Assembly (NCBI GenBank): GCA_022592435.1
Contig: JABYQS010000112.1
Coordinates: 62,001-126,000 of the forward strand
Length of the DNA stretch: 64,000 nucleotides
Origin: Cerioporus squamosus
Lineage: Eukaryota > Basidiomycota > Agaricomycetes > Polyporales > Polyporaceae
Direction: 5' to 3'
Of this stretch, positions 36,291 through 46,204 are shown piece after piece. The notes beneath the pieces were generated by a model, which did no database searches, had not been told where the DNA came from, and was given only the letters and a program-made list of their open reading frames with translations. How positions within the stretch are numbered: position 1 is the stretch's first letter; each line of letters begins with the position of its first letter. Position numbers and translations under genes: made by a program.

Positions 36291-37133
36291 ATGGTCGATG
36301 CTCCGACTCGCCGTGTTGCTGTTCCCGCCACGATCGCCCCGATCGACCTACACGAACAATTACACTGGGAGGATTACGGCCAGATCTCCGAGAACCGCGA
36401 ACACACTTTTGCCTCACTACTCGCGAATGACCCACCATCTGTCGCCCGCCTCCCCTTCCTTCTCCCTCGTATCGCCTCAGTACATTTCATGGCCCAGAGG
36501 ATGGACTACTTCCTGTGGTGCAAGGACTCCCGAGGTCGTCAACTTGTCACCCTCACACTGACGACCGACGCAGACGTCGCAGTCCACATGGATGCCCTCG
36601 CTTCGCATGGCGCAAGGGACCTCTCTCCGCTCCTCGCCGGTGCCCCGGCGGTGAAATCTCTCACTGTCTGCACCGACTTCGATACCCTTGCCGTGGCAGA
36701 CATCCGAGGCATGCTTGTGAGCTTCCCGTCCCTGGAGATACTCAACCTGGAGGGACGTAGTTTTGATAATTATCTCAAACACGTTTGGGCTCTCCTTACT
36801 CCCACGTCGAAGCCGGACGAGGAGGTGGACATCCTCTGCCCGAAGCTGAAGACCCTCACTGTCAAGAACGGCGACCCTCCTTGGTATGGTGGTGACGGGT
36901 TCTTTAAGGCCATCCTGCCTATGCTCCGCGAGCGCGACGCATGCGGGAGTCGTCTGGCTTCCTTGGAATTGGAGCTCATGGAGGGGAATGAGGAAGAGGT
37001 CGAGGAGAACGAGGCAGAGTACAACCGGATGCGAGCCAAGTATATCCCGGAGCTGGAGAAGGTCGTCGATGAGGTGACTTACGACTACGTGGAATACCAG
37101 GAGTATGATTGGGAAAAGGACATGGATATTTGA
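36291..37133 (+). CDS. F-box/LRR-like protein without visible F-box
   Basis: Single exon, 280 residues from ATG 36291. The middle has leucine-rich-repeat-like segments (VKSLTVCTDFDTLAVADIRG, SFPSLEILNLEG, CPKLKTLTVKNG, LASLELELMEG) as in the C-terminal half of Agaricomycete F-box proteins, but the N-terminal F-box helix motif is not present. The C-terminus is acidic with several Tyr. It could be a substrate-recognition module lacking the Skp1-binding part, or a truncated family member. Coding-like fragments downstream (about 37320-37570) might be remnants of more of this family. Confidence 0.6.
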   Translation: MVDAPTRRVAVPATIAPIDLHEQLHWEDYGQISENREHTFASLLANDPPSVARLPFLLPRIASVHFMAQRMDYFLWCKDSRGRQLVTLTLTTDADVAVHMDALASHGARDLSPLLAGAPAVKSLTVCTDFDTLAVADIRGMLVSFPSLEILNLEGRSFDNYLKHVWALLTPTSKPDEEVDILCPKLKTLTVKNGDPPWYGGDGFFKAILPMLRERDACGSRLASLELELMEGNEEEVEENEAEYNRMRAKYIPELEKVVDEVTYDYVEYQEYDWEKDMDI

Positions 37134-37907
37134 AGGGTCGGAGAAGCCGGTCAACTGCGAACACGATGTACGTCTTGCCTCACTTGACCGGATGCTTGCT
37201 TTTGCTGACTCGCGAGGGATCTCAATCAGGATACAATGTACTCCATATGGGCCATGTCGAGCTTGTGCGAAATCCTTGTGCGCGCACTGCACTCAATATA
37301 CGAACACCTCCCTCTGAAGCAGCTCCGCCCGCAGAGCATGAACCTACGTATCCCGCGCATCAATCTCTTCTAAGGGTGTCGGCATTCAGGTACGTTACTT
37401 TCGGACTCTGCTCTGCTGCTCGTGGAGCTCCTGTCAGCGCTCGAGGGCTTGGTGGACAGAGTGGAGCACGAGGATGATTTCGACAATGAAGGCATGTACA
37501 TGTCCGAGTCTCTGTATGCTCTCCGAAGCTCAACACGTCCGACCACCAGAATAGATGTCAAGGATAAGTATTGTACTCCGCCATGGCACTTATTTATCAG
37601 TCCTCTGTCACCGCCTACTGTGCGGCGTATCGTCGCGTTTTCGACTCAAACGCATGTCGTGCCGAAGACGCGTTGGGGAGCGTCACAAAAGATACATTCT
37701 CCAATTTGAGTGCTTGGAACGTTCCGAGCTGCCATCTCAACTGCCATCAAGTGCCTCTCCCTGTCCCGGTCCTGGTCCGCAGCATTCACCATCTTCTCGC
37801 CCAGCGCTGGTCATGGCAGATGATCACACCGCCTTCCTGCATCCGACCCGCGTGGGATATTCAACGGCTACGATTGCGACTATAATCTCTCTTCTTTCGT
37901 TCCTACC
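37134..37907. other. Intergenic with weak coding-like fragments
   Basis: A plus-strand stretch around 37430-37560 (LEGLVDRVEHEDDFDNEGMY) looks coding and is preceded by a plausible 50-nt intron, but it has no start codon or recognisable domain. The remainder is probably promoter of the downstream membrane-protein gene. Confidence 0.3.
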
Positions 37908-39182
37908 ATGTCCGAGGCCGTCACGTTCGCATTGGACAAGGCGGAGGTGCGTCCTCGGGCAGCCCTTCACCGCACGTCCGACAAGTTGCTCATGCATACT
38001 GCATGAACGTAGCTCATAGCTCTCTTCGTCAACTGGCTACTATTCGGCGCGTTCAGCGTGCTCTATTTCATCACCTCTTGGACACTCCTCTATCGCGACA
38101 CACGATCCCGGCAACACCTAACCGTTTTTGCCGCATCAACTTGCCTGTGGGCGTTATCCATTGCGGTGAGCCCCCCCCTCCCGGTGCAGTACGCATGTGT
38201 TACTGATGGTCGCAGTACTCGAGTCTCACAGCGCATCGAGCACTCGAAGCGTTTCTCGACAACGCCAGCAAGCCAGGTGGTGCCCTCGTATTCTATGCCA
38301 ACATTCCCAGCGCTTCCGCAGTCGCGAAGGATGTCATCTATGTCACGACCGTGCTGATTGGAGACGGCTTCTTGACGTATCGCTTATACGTCGTATGGAA
38401 TCGCGTGTGGTGGATCACAGCCCTTCCTATTTTGATGCTCCTCGGTACTGCAGGTCAGCGTCGGTCGCCGTTCTTGCAGGTTGCGCGGCCATGCCATGTT
38501 AACCTTGCCTTGCAGCTGCGGGATATGGAGCGTGCGGCGACCTCCTGAATGCCTTCAATACGCCCCCGGCGATCTTCCCCGATGCACCCACTCTCCCGCC
38601 CTTTATTGGGACGCTGTACTCCTTGCCTGTCGCCACGAACCTTTTGCTGACAGGTATATACACCCGGACCATGACACAAAGTTCGACATCTGCTCACCCA
38701 CTTTGGGCACACAGCACTGATTGCAGGGCGGGTCATCTGGACTCTCGTTGGCACTCGCAAGCACGATGGCGTCGTGGTCAGCAACTGGCATGGGGATGTT
38801 CTCGAGACGGTCATCCAATCCGCGTTGATATCGTCCACAGGGCTCGCGGCGCTGCTGGGCACGTACCTGGTCAGTTCCAACGCGCAGTTCATTTGCATGG
38901 ATGCGGTCCAACCATTGATCGTTCGTTCCCCGTTCATTCTATGCTCGTTCCTCCGCGCTCACGAGGCGACTTTGTGAGCAGGGATTGAATTTTGCGCTCA
39001 TCATCCTTCGCGTCCACTTCCGAGGTGCAAGTCAGGATCAAGCTTCGTCTGTGATGCGAAGCCCGACCAGAGTGCGGTTTCGCATGCCAGGAAACCCTTC
39101 TGGCTCTGCTCCCCTCAGTGTCAGCTTCTCAGCCTCGGGATATACGCTGCAGGGCGAGTTGGAATCGTCGCAGAAGACATAG
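37908..39182 (+). CDS. Multi-span membrane protein, Agaricomycete-type, copy 1
   Basis: Six exons (37908-37946, 38013-38165, 38216-38453, 38516-38653, 38715-38920, 38982-39182) give 324 residues. Hydrophobic spans include LIALFVNWLLFGAFSVLYFI, HLTVFAASTCLWALSIA, the DVIYVTTVLIGDGFLTYRLY segment, VWWITALPILMLLGTA, TLYSLPVATNLLLT and ISSTGLAALLGTYLVS: about seven helices with a hydrophilic tail. The DxxxxYR(L)YVVWN pattern is shared with copy 2 at 44824-46204. The topology recalls seven-span fungal proteins of unknown function common in Agaricomycetes; a receptor role is only a guess. Confidence 0.75.
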
Positions 39183-39354
39183 CCGTCACACCCGTCGATG
39201 GAGACACGTGAGACCAGTTATCTAAGGTGCGAGACAAGATGCTTACACCGACGACATCTCTCTAAACATATCCAGCAACCTGCTTGCCTACTGTGCAGTG
39301 CAGTTAGCATGTATGTGAGAAGCTCAATAGGACCACACTCCCGTACCGTACAGC

Positions 39355-41023
39355 TCAGTACGCACATCTCTTATAACGTACGACATCCGCGAACTCCTTC
39401 AATCTGGGTAAGGCAACCTGCCGCATTGAGGCGTCTTCTTCATCGCGCTCCACGTCCAGTTCCAACTCGAGTTCGTAAAGCTTCGACCCTCGTTCCGCGC
39501 GACATCGCAGCGCACTCATGATTTGTTGTAGCGTCTCGTCCAAGGACTGCGCATTCCAGATGGAGGCGGCACCGACGGAGAGGCTAGTAAGTCGAGGACA
39601 GCAGACGTCTGAGTCGCCCGCATGGCTCGTGGAGACCGCCGACGCGTCGTAGAGACCGAGCCATATCTCGCGGGTGCCGAATCCGGAAGCATTCAGGGTC
39701 TCGAGGTGTGGGAACGCGCAGAAGAATGTCTTCCACAGGTCGTCTTGTGCATGATAACCGTCTTGGTACCAAGAGAAGGTGACCTTGGAGATCGGCGCGG
39801 CGGAGAACAGGTCTATGACGTCCTGGATTACCGCGCCGACGTAGTGGTTGCTCTGGAGGTTGAACAGGTGTAGACCAACGCGATGCGTCGCGTTCCGGGC
39901 CTCCAAGCTGCATTCGTCGGATCCTACATTTAGCCGCAGGTCCGTCGTATGCTGCAATGTAGGGAAGGTGGCAGCGGGTGGTCGCGTGCCGGCGAAGAGG
40001 CATGGCTTAAACACTGGCCCGTTCTTGACGAACGCAGCCCCAAGGTACTCGCCCGTGACCTCGATGTTGGTGGCGTTGGGGATGCGTAGGTTGTGGAGGA
40101 CGTGGAGGATGACCGATCGAGAACCGCTGTGTAGATTGAACTTGCGAAGCTGAGGCAGCTCCAGAGGGGGCCCTTCCAGGGGAGAGCGGAGGAGCAGGGA
40201 ACCGCCGTACTTATCGAAGGAGTCGGAGAGATACAGCTCGTGGAGGACCGTGCTTTGGTGAAGGATAGCAAGGAAGTCCCTAAAAAGCATGGGGAGAGCT
40301 CCGTGATGTATTGACAGTGACCGCAAGGAGCGGAGGAGCGTCACCTCTTCAGGCACGCGAAACCTGGATAGCTCCAGTGTCTGCAGGCGCGGCAGCTGCC
40401 CAGGCGAAATTGAGAGGCCGACACCAACTGTGGAGTCGGGGTCGGGGTTGAGGATTGTCAAATGCTCGAGCGCGGGCATGGTATGTTGCGTTAAGAGTGT
40501 GGATATAGAAGTCTCCCAGGCGGGCTCGACACGGTGGAACTGGAGGGAGCGAATGTATGACACATGGTCAGCTAGGATGGCTGGAAGGTTGTGATACGGA
40601 AAGGCGCTACTGAGGAAGATGATATCTGCGGGAGCACCGCGACAGCGAGTGAGAGAGTGTGTCAGCCAGTCCCGGGACTTGAAAACAAGAATGCGGCTCC
40701 AGAACTTGGAGTTAGAACGGATGACTTCGCGCCAGCGATGGCACACTGCCGCCGGGATCAACCAGGGCGACGACACTCTCGCTGAAGGGCTGACCGGACC
40801 TATTAGGGAGAACACTTCGACGAGAAGTTCCTCCGGGAATGTGTTCACGTCGGCGAAACCCCCTCGTTGCGGAGGGTCGTGCCTCGCGGGTGACACGGCA
40901 GTATCCGATGCATTTTCGCGCCAACGGGAGGTGCTGATGCGATCCTGCCCAGAATTGCGAGTATCTGTCCTGCAACAGATAGTCAGCAAGAAATCCACTA
41001 GACGTGCCAATGAGTGCGTACAT
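39355..41023 (-). CDS. F-box protein 1 with LRR-like C-terminus; intron splits the start codon
   Basis: Predicted SCF ubiquitin-ligase substrate receptor, 538 residues. F-box: VNTFPEELLVEVFSLIGP, then AVCHRWREVIRSNSKFWSRI; LRR-like strands follow (LPRLQTLELSRFRVPEEVTL, LELPQLRKFNLHSG, FPHLETLNASGFG, CCPRLTSLSVG). The long exon (40969-39355) is open but contains no ATG before the F-box. A clean intron 40970-41021 (GTACGC ... CTGACTATCTGTTGCAG) joins AT at 41023-41022 to G at 40969, giving ATG ACA GAT ACT and an exact 1,617-nt frame. The paralogue at 41655-43337 shows the same arrangement. Substrate unknown. Confidence 0.8.
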
Positions 41024-41654
41024 GAGCCCTATGACGGTAGACTTCGGGAAGATAACACCCTTCGGTCACCTGGGTGTGTGGCGGGTTTGGAAAACTTTGT
41101 TGTGAATGTGAAGGAGTGTACGAGTCAGCTCGTTGGCAGTAGATGTGTTGTAAGACCGCCTCAGCGATGAAGAAAGGTGGCGAGCGATGTGGTTAGCTCG
41201 TCGTAGAACTCAGATATCCTGATCGAGGAATCGATATCCGAGAATGTCCTCGGCTCGGGAGCCTCCGGCCCGGGGTGCGCTCAGGCTGCCAGGTAAGTAT
41301 GTACTGCAACTTGCGAAGTCCTGGAAATTACGTTTACTTGAACTGCGCCTTGCGACGTTACTGACCAACCGTGCTCAATCTTGTAGGCGACATTCGATTG
41401 AAAGATGATCTTTGACATGTGCAGATGATGCGCCCGAGTCATCCTCGAGATAATGGAGGATAGTGGTAAGTACAGCGTGATGATCGTGGTACAAGTGACG
41501 ATGCTAGATAGGATAGTTATACAAAGGGTAGGGATATCAATGGTATACACGGCGCAAGCCCTCGGCGCGCTCAGTTACAAGGAGGAATCTGAACACTCGA
41601 CGTCAGCGCGAACAAGAGTAGTGAGAGACAAGCGACGTACCGGCCGCGATCAGC

Positions 41655-43337
41655 TCAGTAACTGTAGTAGACCACATTGTTGACCGATGTAGACAGCGCC
41701 GGGAAGTACGTCCTGCGGAGCGCCAGATCGTCTTCTGGGCCCTCGAGCTTGATCCTCATGCGCAGCGTCTCGAGTCTGCATCCGTGCATCGCACGATACC
41801 TGAGTGCCCCAATGATCGGACGGAACAAAGAATCGTAGTTGTCCGTTGAGCGAATCGGACGTTATCGAGCTCGATGGTCTTGAGCCCATGGCAGCTCATC
41901 TCCGGTGCCGTCCAGTTCGTCGATGCCTCCATCAACCCGTCCCACATATCTGCATACGCACTCAGACCAGTGAGTGTCAGAGTCTCTAGTTGGGGAAACG
42001 ATGCGAACAAGAGGCGCCATACTTCGCTGCGGGCTTTGTACTCGTATTGAGAGTAAACGGCGATGGATGTGACGGGAGCAGTCGAGAACAGGTCGACGAC
42101 ATCGCATAGACAGATGTGGAGGAGGAATTCATAATCCAGGAGCCAGTTGGACTCGTCCGCGACAGCCAGGTGGATGCGCTGCTTGGAGTTCGAGGCCTCG
42201 AGAACGACGGGACCACGGCCTTCGAACCTGAGGACGACGCTCGTGGCGGTAGCAAGGGCAGGAATCATGTCCAGCGGCTGACGGGGCTCGGGCAGTAACC
42301 TCTGCACGAAGAGAAGGTTGCCGGGGACGTCCTGCTGCCCGCGCACGACTCCAGTGATAGAGATGTCAGTGGCGTTCGGAGTCCGCAGGTTGTAAAGAAT
42401 GTGCTGGATGACAGGGCGTGCGCAGCTCTGCAGATAGAACTTGCGGATCTGCGGCAGGTCGAGCGGTGGAGCGGTTGGTACAGGGAACTGCATCATGGTG
42501 GGGACTTCTTTGAACGAGTCGCTGAAGGATATCTCTTGGAGACGTGTCTTCGACTGCATGTCTGAGAAGAACTTCCTCACTCCCATGGGTAGGGGAGCGT
42601 TTCGGAGCTCGATTTGCTTCAGATCCTTGCAGAGCGTGAGTTCGTCGGGCACGACGAAATCAGACAGGGAGATCGATGTGAGCCTGGGAAGCTGAGACCC
42701 AGAAACCCGCAGCCCCGTGCATAACCGGTCCACGCTGGCGTTGTTGACTACGACTCCTTCGAGGGCGGGCATATGGAGCGTGAAGAGAGCGTTCAAGGAA
42801 GTCTCCCATTGCCAGTCGACCTTGAGGAACGCGAGGGAGCGAATCGTGCTTGCATGGCTCGCAAGCATGGAAGGGAGTACGTGGTGCGGAAACGCGGGCT
42901 CGAAAAACGAAATGTGCATTGGGGCACTGCCGCAGCGCTCTAGACACAACGTCAGCCAGCTCGAGTTGCAACCCACACTTACTCGACGCCAGAACAAAGA
43001 CGTTGAACATATGACCACTCTCCAGCGATGACAAACCTCCATCAGCCTTCTCCACGGCCTCGTAACCTCCTTGAACCCTGGAACGACAAGGTAGGCCAGA
43101 ATCTCAACCACCAATTCGTCTGGCAGTTGATGAACGGGGACAGTGGCGTTGAGGCCTTGATACACTTCGGCAAGTTCGGCCAACAGAGAGATACGCCGAG
43201 CGAGAAGGGCATCTCTACGGTCTTGAAGATTCGGTAGTTCCACGTACCGGAGCAACTGGCCAACGTCCACCGTCGGATCCCTATCTCAGACAGCGAAGTC
43301 AGGCACAGCTCTTCCAGACTATGTTGAGCACTTACAT
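41655..43337 (-). CDS. F-box protein 2; intron splits the start codon; 1-nt frameshift near 3' end
   Basis: Paralogue of F-box protein 1. Intron 43281-43335 (GTAAGT ... GAGATAG) joins AT (43337-43336) to G (43280) to give ATG GAT CCG ACG. The N-terminus has a helical LQDRRDALLARRISLLAELA segment, then the F-box VHQLPDELVVEILAYLVVPG and MEVCHRWRVVICSTSLFWRR, and LRR-like strands to the end. Near 41862-41868 the frame shifts: family-like sequence continues in another frame (FRPIIGALRYRAMHGCRLET) to TGA 41655-41657, consistent with one lost base. Read without the shift the protein ends early with unrelated residues. Either a recent lesion or a base error. Confidence 0.75.
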
Positions 43338-44823
43338 GCCGATCAAACCCTCTTCACAGAAGAGTCAGGCCGAACACGACCTATACTCCAGATCCGCTCT
43401 ATGGATCTACGAACTACACGGTCTCACCGACTCGAACTGTTGAAGTTCACTGCGGCCGGCGACACTAGCAGACGGTGGTTTGACGCCCTGAGGATGTGGT
43501 CAATGCATGGTTCATACAAATCGCATACAAATATTCACGCGTACCTCTTCCGCCTACAGTACTCCAGCGGCGTCGCGAGCGGGATGGAAGAAGTGGAGGT
43601 GGTTAGGAAATGGCTGCACGCGTCCATACACAGTTCGAACTCCGACAGACTCAAACGTCGGAGATCATTTCCGGCGCTTGCGCTTCTGGCAACTTGCTCG
43701 TACTTACTCGGAGATTAGTGCGGTCCTTCCTGCTTGTCGTCAGAACTGCTGCTAGAGAGACTACAGGTGAGAGATACCTTTACCACTGACGAGCCCAGAC
43801 ATAGTCGTCCAAAACCCGCTTCGTCCGCATCTCAACCGCCGAACTGTCTGGTGAGCTTCTCTCCGGATCCCAGGTTCTAGGCGCGCCAGCAAACTATTTT
43901 CGAACCGATGAGGTCGGACGCGGAGGTAATGCAGCACACAGCTTCTGCTCCGTATGAGCTCCTATCTAGAACATCGAGCACGGAGGCACTTACCCTTGGA
44001 TGAGGGATCTGCATCTGTAGAAGTCGAAGACGCTGAGCAGGATGGTCTGCAGGTTGTCTGCGGAATTGGAAGCTGCACGAGCCTCTCCGGGAGACATTTT
44101 TGGGGCGAGGGAGGTCTAAGTTGATGTTCACCGGTCAGAAGGAGGAAGTCTCCGGAAGCGCGCCCTGTCGCCGCACCACGTCAAGCGCGTCAAACCATGT
44201 CCGAGATGTCGCAAGTCGACGCTCTTCCACCGGCCGCTCGCCGGTGATGTCTCCTTTTGCCAGTATTGTATGTGTCAAACTGAACCTTCCTATTCCTTGT
44301 CAGCACAGTATCGCACCTCGTCGTCCTGGTAAGCAATCCGCCTCTCATCAGCCGTTCGTCCGGTCATAAAATCCTCTTCACCCTGCAGCGTGCGCACTTG
44401 CTCCGTGCGAGAGAGAAGCCATCCGGCAAGTGCTGAGAGATTGCACTGGATGCTTTGTACCCCAGAAGCGGTGTGGCCACGGGAACCGCCAGAATCAACC
44501 ATCAGCGGCAACATCAAATCGAAGTCCGAGAGCGCCTGGACAACTGCCCTTGTTCCCAGGCCGTGCGCATGCATTGCCGGTTGGCTGGAGCTACATTACA
44601 ACGACGCTTCCCGCAGGCGACTGCTTCGCCCGGGAGCGCCAGGCTCGACTGTCGCAATCTCTGATCTGACCTTCCAAACACATCTGGGCTTCTTCGAGCT
44701 CCCAGAGCTTCGCCAATCCACTCTTAAAGTCCACTCGGACGTCCCGCTTCGTGCCAAGATCGTGCGACCCCCCCCTCCTCCCCCCACATCCCTACAGCTG
44801 CCTGTTCCCCGCAATCTGTAGAG
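43338..44823. other. Intergenic with a possible small Cys-rich spliced gene
   Basis: Around 44150-44275 a plus-strand frame reads KPCPRCRKSTLFHRPLAGDV then FCQY, followed by a consensus 46-nt intron (GTATGTG ... CTTGTCAG) and another good donor/acceptor pair (GTAAGC ... CCCTGCAG). Beyond, one frame has DCTGCFVPQKRCGHG. The Cys spacing suggests a zinc-binding protein, but the start and joint frame could not be fixed. On the minus strand, an exon-like stretch starts at about 44097 (MSPGEARAASNSADNLQT) and ends at a GTAAGT donor. Neither is called as a gene. Confidence 0.3.
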
Positions 44824-46204
44824 ATGTCCGACGAAGAAAAGTTCCCGCTAGCGAGAGCTGAGGTACCCTATGCTCGCTCACACTGCTGTGCCTGGGCTTA
44901 ACGCTGACTTCGCCATCCCCAGCTCATTGCTTTCTTTCTTGAGTCGATGATCTTCGGGGCCTTCACTGTCCTCTATGCCATAGCGATATGGATTCTCCTC
45001 TACAGGGAGAAAAGACGGAGCAAGTCGACCCTCAACAAGATGTTGTTCGGGACATCCACCCTCATGTGGGTGTTATCCGTAGCGGTACGCAGCATTCTCT
45101 TGCTCCCCGGCCGTCCCCATCCTGATGTCCGCCATAGCATCTATGTATAGACGTGGTGCGAGCAGTTCAAGGCTTCGTGGAGGAAGGCGGCAAGCCAAAC
45201 GGTACTTTCAACTTCTACTCAAACCTGGCCAACCCGACGCATGTCGCGAAGAACGTCATCTACATCACCATGACCATTGTCGGCGACTCCTTCGTCACAT
45301 ACCGTCTCTTCATCGTCTGGAATCGCGCGTGGTGGATCGTCATCCTCCCCGGCCTGCTTCTCCTGGCCACCGCGGGTGAGCAATGCCCCCCTCTCGCGCC
45401 GCGGACGTTACTAATGCGGAGTCAGTCTCTGGGTACGGCGCATGTGTGGAGATTGGGATGGTCAAAGGTCAGGGTGCCATCTTCGCGACCAACCTGCAGC
45501 CATGGATCCGTGCGTTCTTCTCCATCTCGCTGACCACCAACATCCTCGCGACCGGTAAGTTCTGTCTTTTGATCACCCCTTCCCATCTGGCGTCAATCGA
45601 CTCCCGCTCCTTCTCCCCGAACATGACCGTCCTGCCCCCACGCTCAGCCGCTTACAATTCAATCCGTCGCAGTGCTCATCGCCGCTCGTATCGTATGGTC
45701 GAATCGTCGCGTCAGGCATTTCCGCGCCGCGGCCGCCGCCACTTCGCACTGGGAGGTGGTCGAAACGCTCATCCAGTCCGCCGCGGTCTACTCCGCGGCC
45801 CTCGCTTCCCTCCTCGGCACTTACCTCGCGGGCTCGAACGCCCAGTACGTGTGTCTCGATGCGCTGCAACCGCTTATCGTAAGCCTCCTCTTCTCCCGTG
45901 CGAACGCGCCGCTCACTGTCCTTCTTTCGGCGTTATCATACCGTAGGGCGTCGTGTTCACGCTCATCATCATCCGCGTCGGTCTCGGATACACGATGAAC
46001 GAGGTCTCCGGCAACAAGGGCACGGACAACTTCCCGAGCACCGCGGTCCAGAGCATCGGCGGAACAGAGTACGGCATGCGCCCGCTTGCGATCAACGTCT
46101 CTGTTCAACGTACGCACGACCGCGCGTCGCTTGAGGTGTACGACCAGAAGCCGAAGGACCGTAGTCTGGGCGAGGTCGAGAGCGGCACGTCCCGCACAGA
46201 GTAA
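44824..46204 (+). CDS. Multi-span membrane protein, Agaricomycete-type, copy 2
   Basis: Six exons (44824-44862, 44923-45084, 45138-45375, 45426-45554, 45673-45878, 45947-46204), 343 residues. Intron phases match copy 1 exactly and three exons have identical lengths (39, 238, 206 nt). Spans: LIAFFLESMIFGAFTVLYAI, MLFGTSTLMWVLSVA, NVIYITMTIVGDSFVTYRLF, AWWIVILPGLLLLATA, AFFSISLTTNILAT, YSAALASLLGTYLAGSNAQY, GVVFTLIIIRVGLGY. The C-terminal tail is longer and more polar than in copy 1. Function unknown. Confidence 0.8.

Noticed and set aside
43974..44131. Small minus-strand gene starting MSPGEARAASNSADN
   Set aside because: The exon looks good, but the only frame-keeping join needs a 28-nt intron, which is below the workable size.
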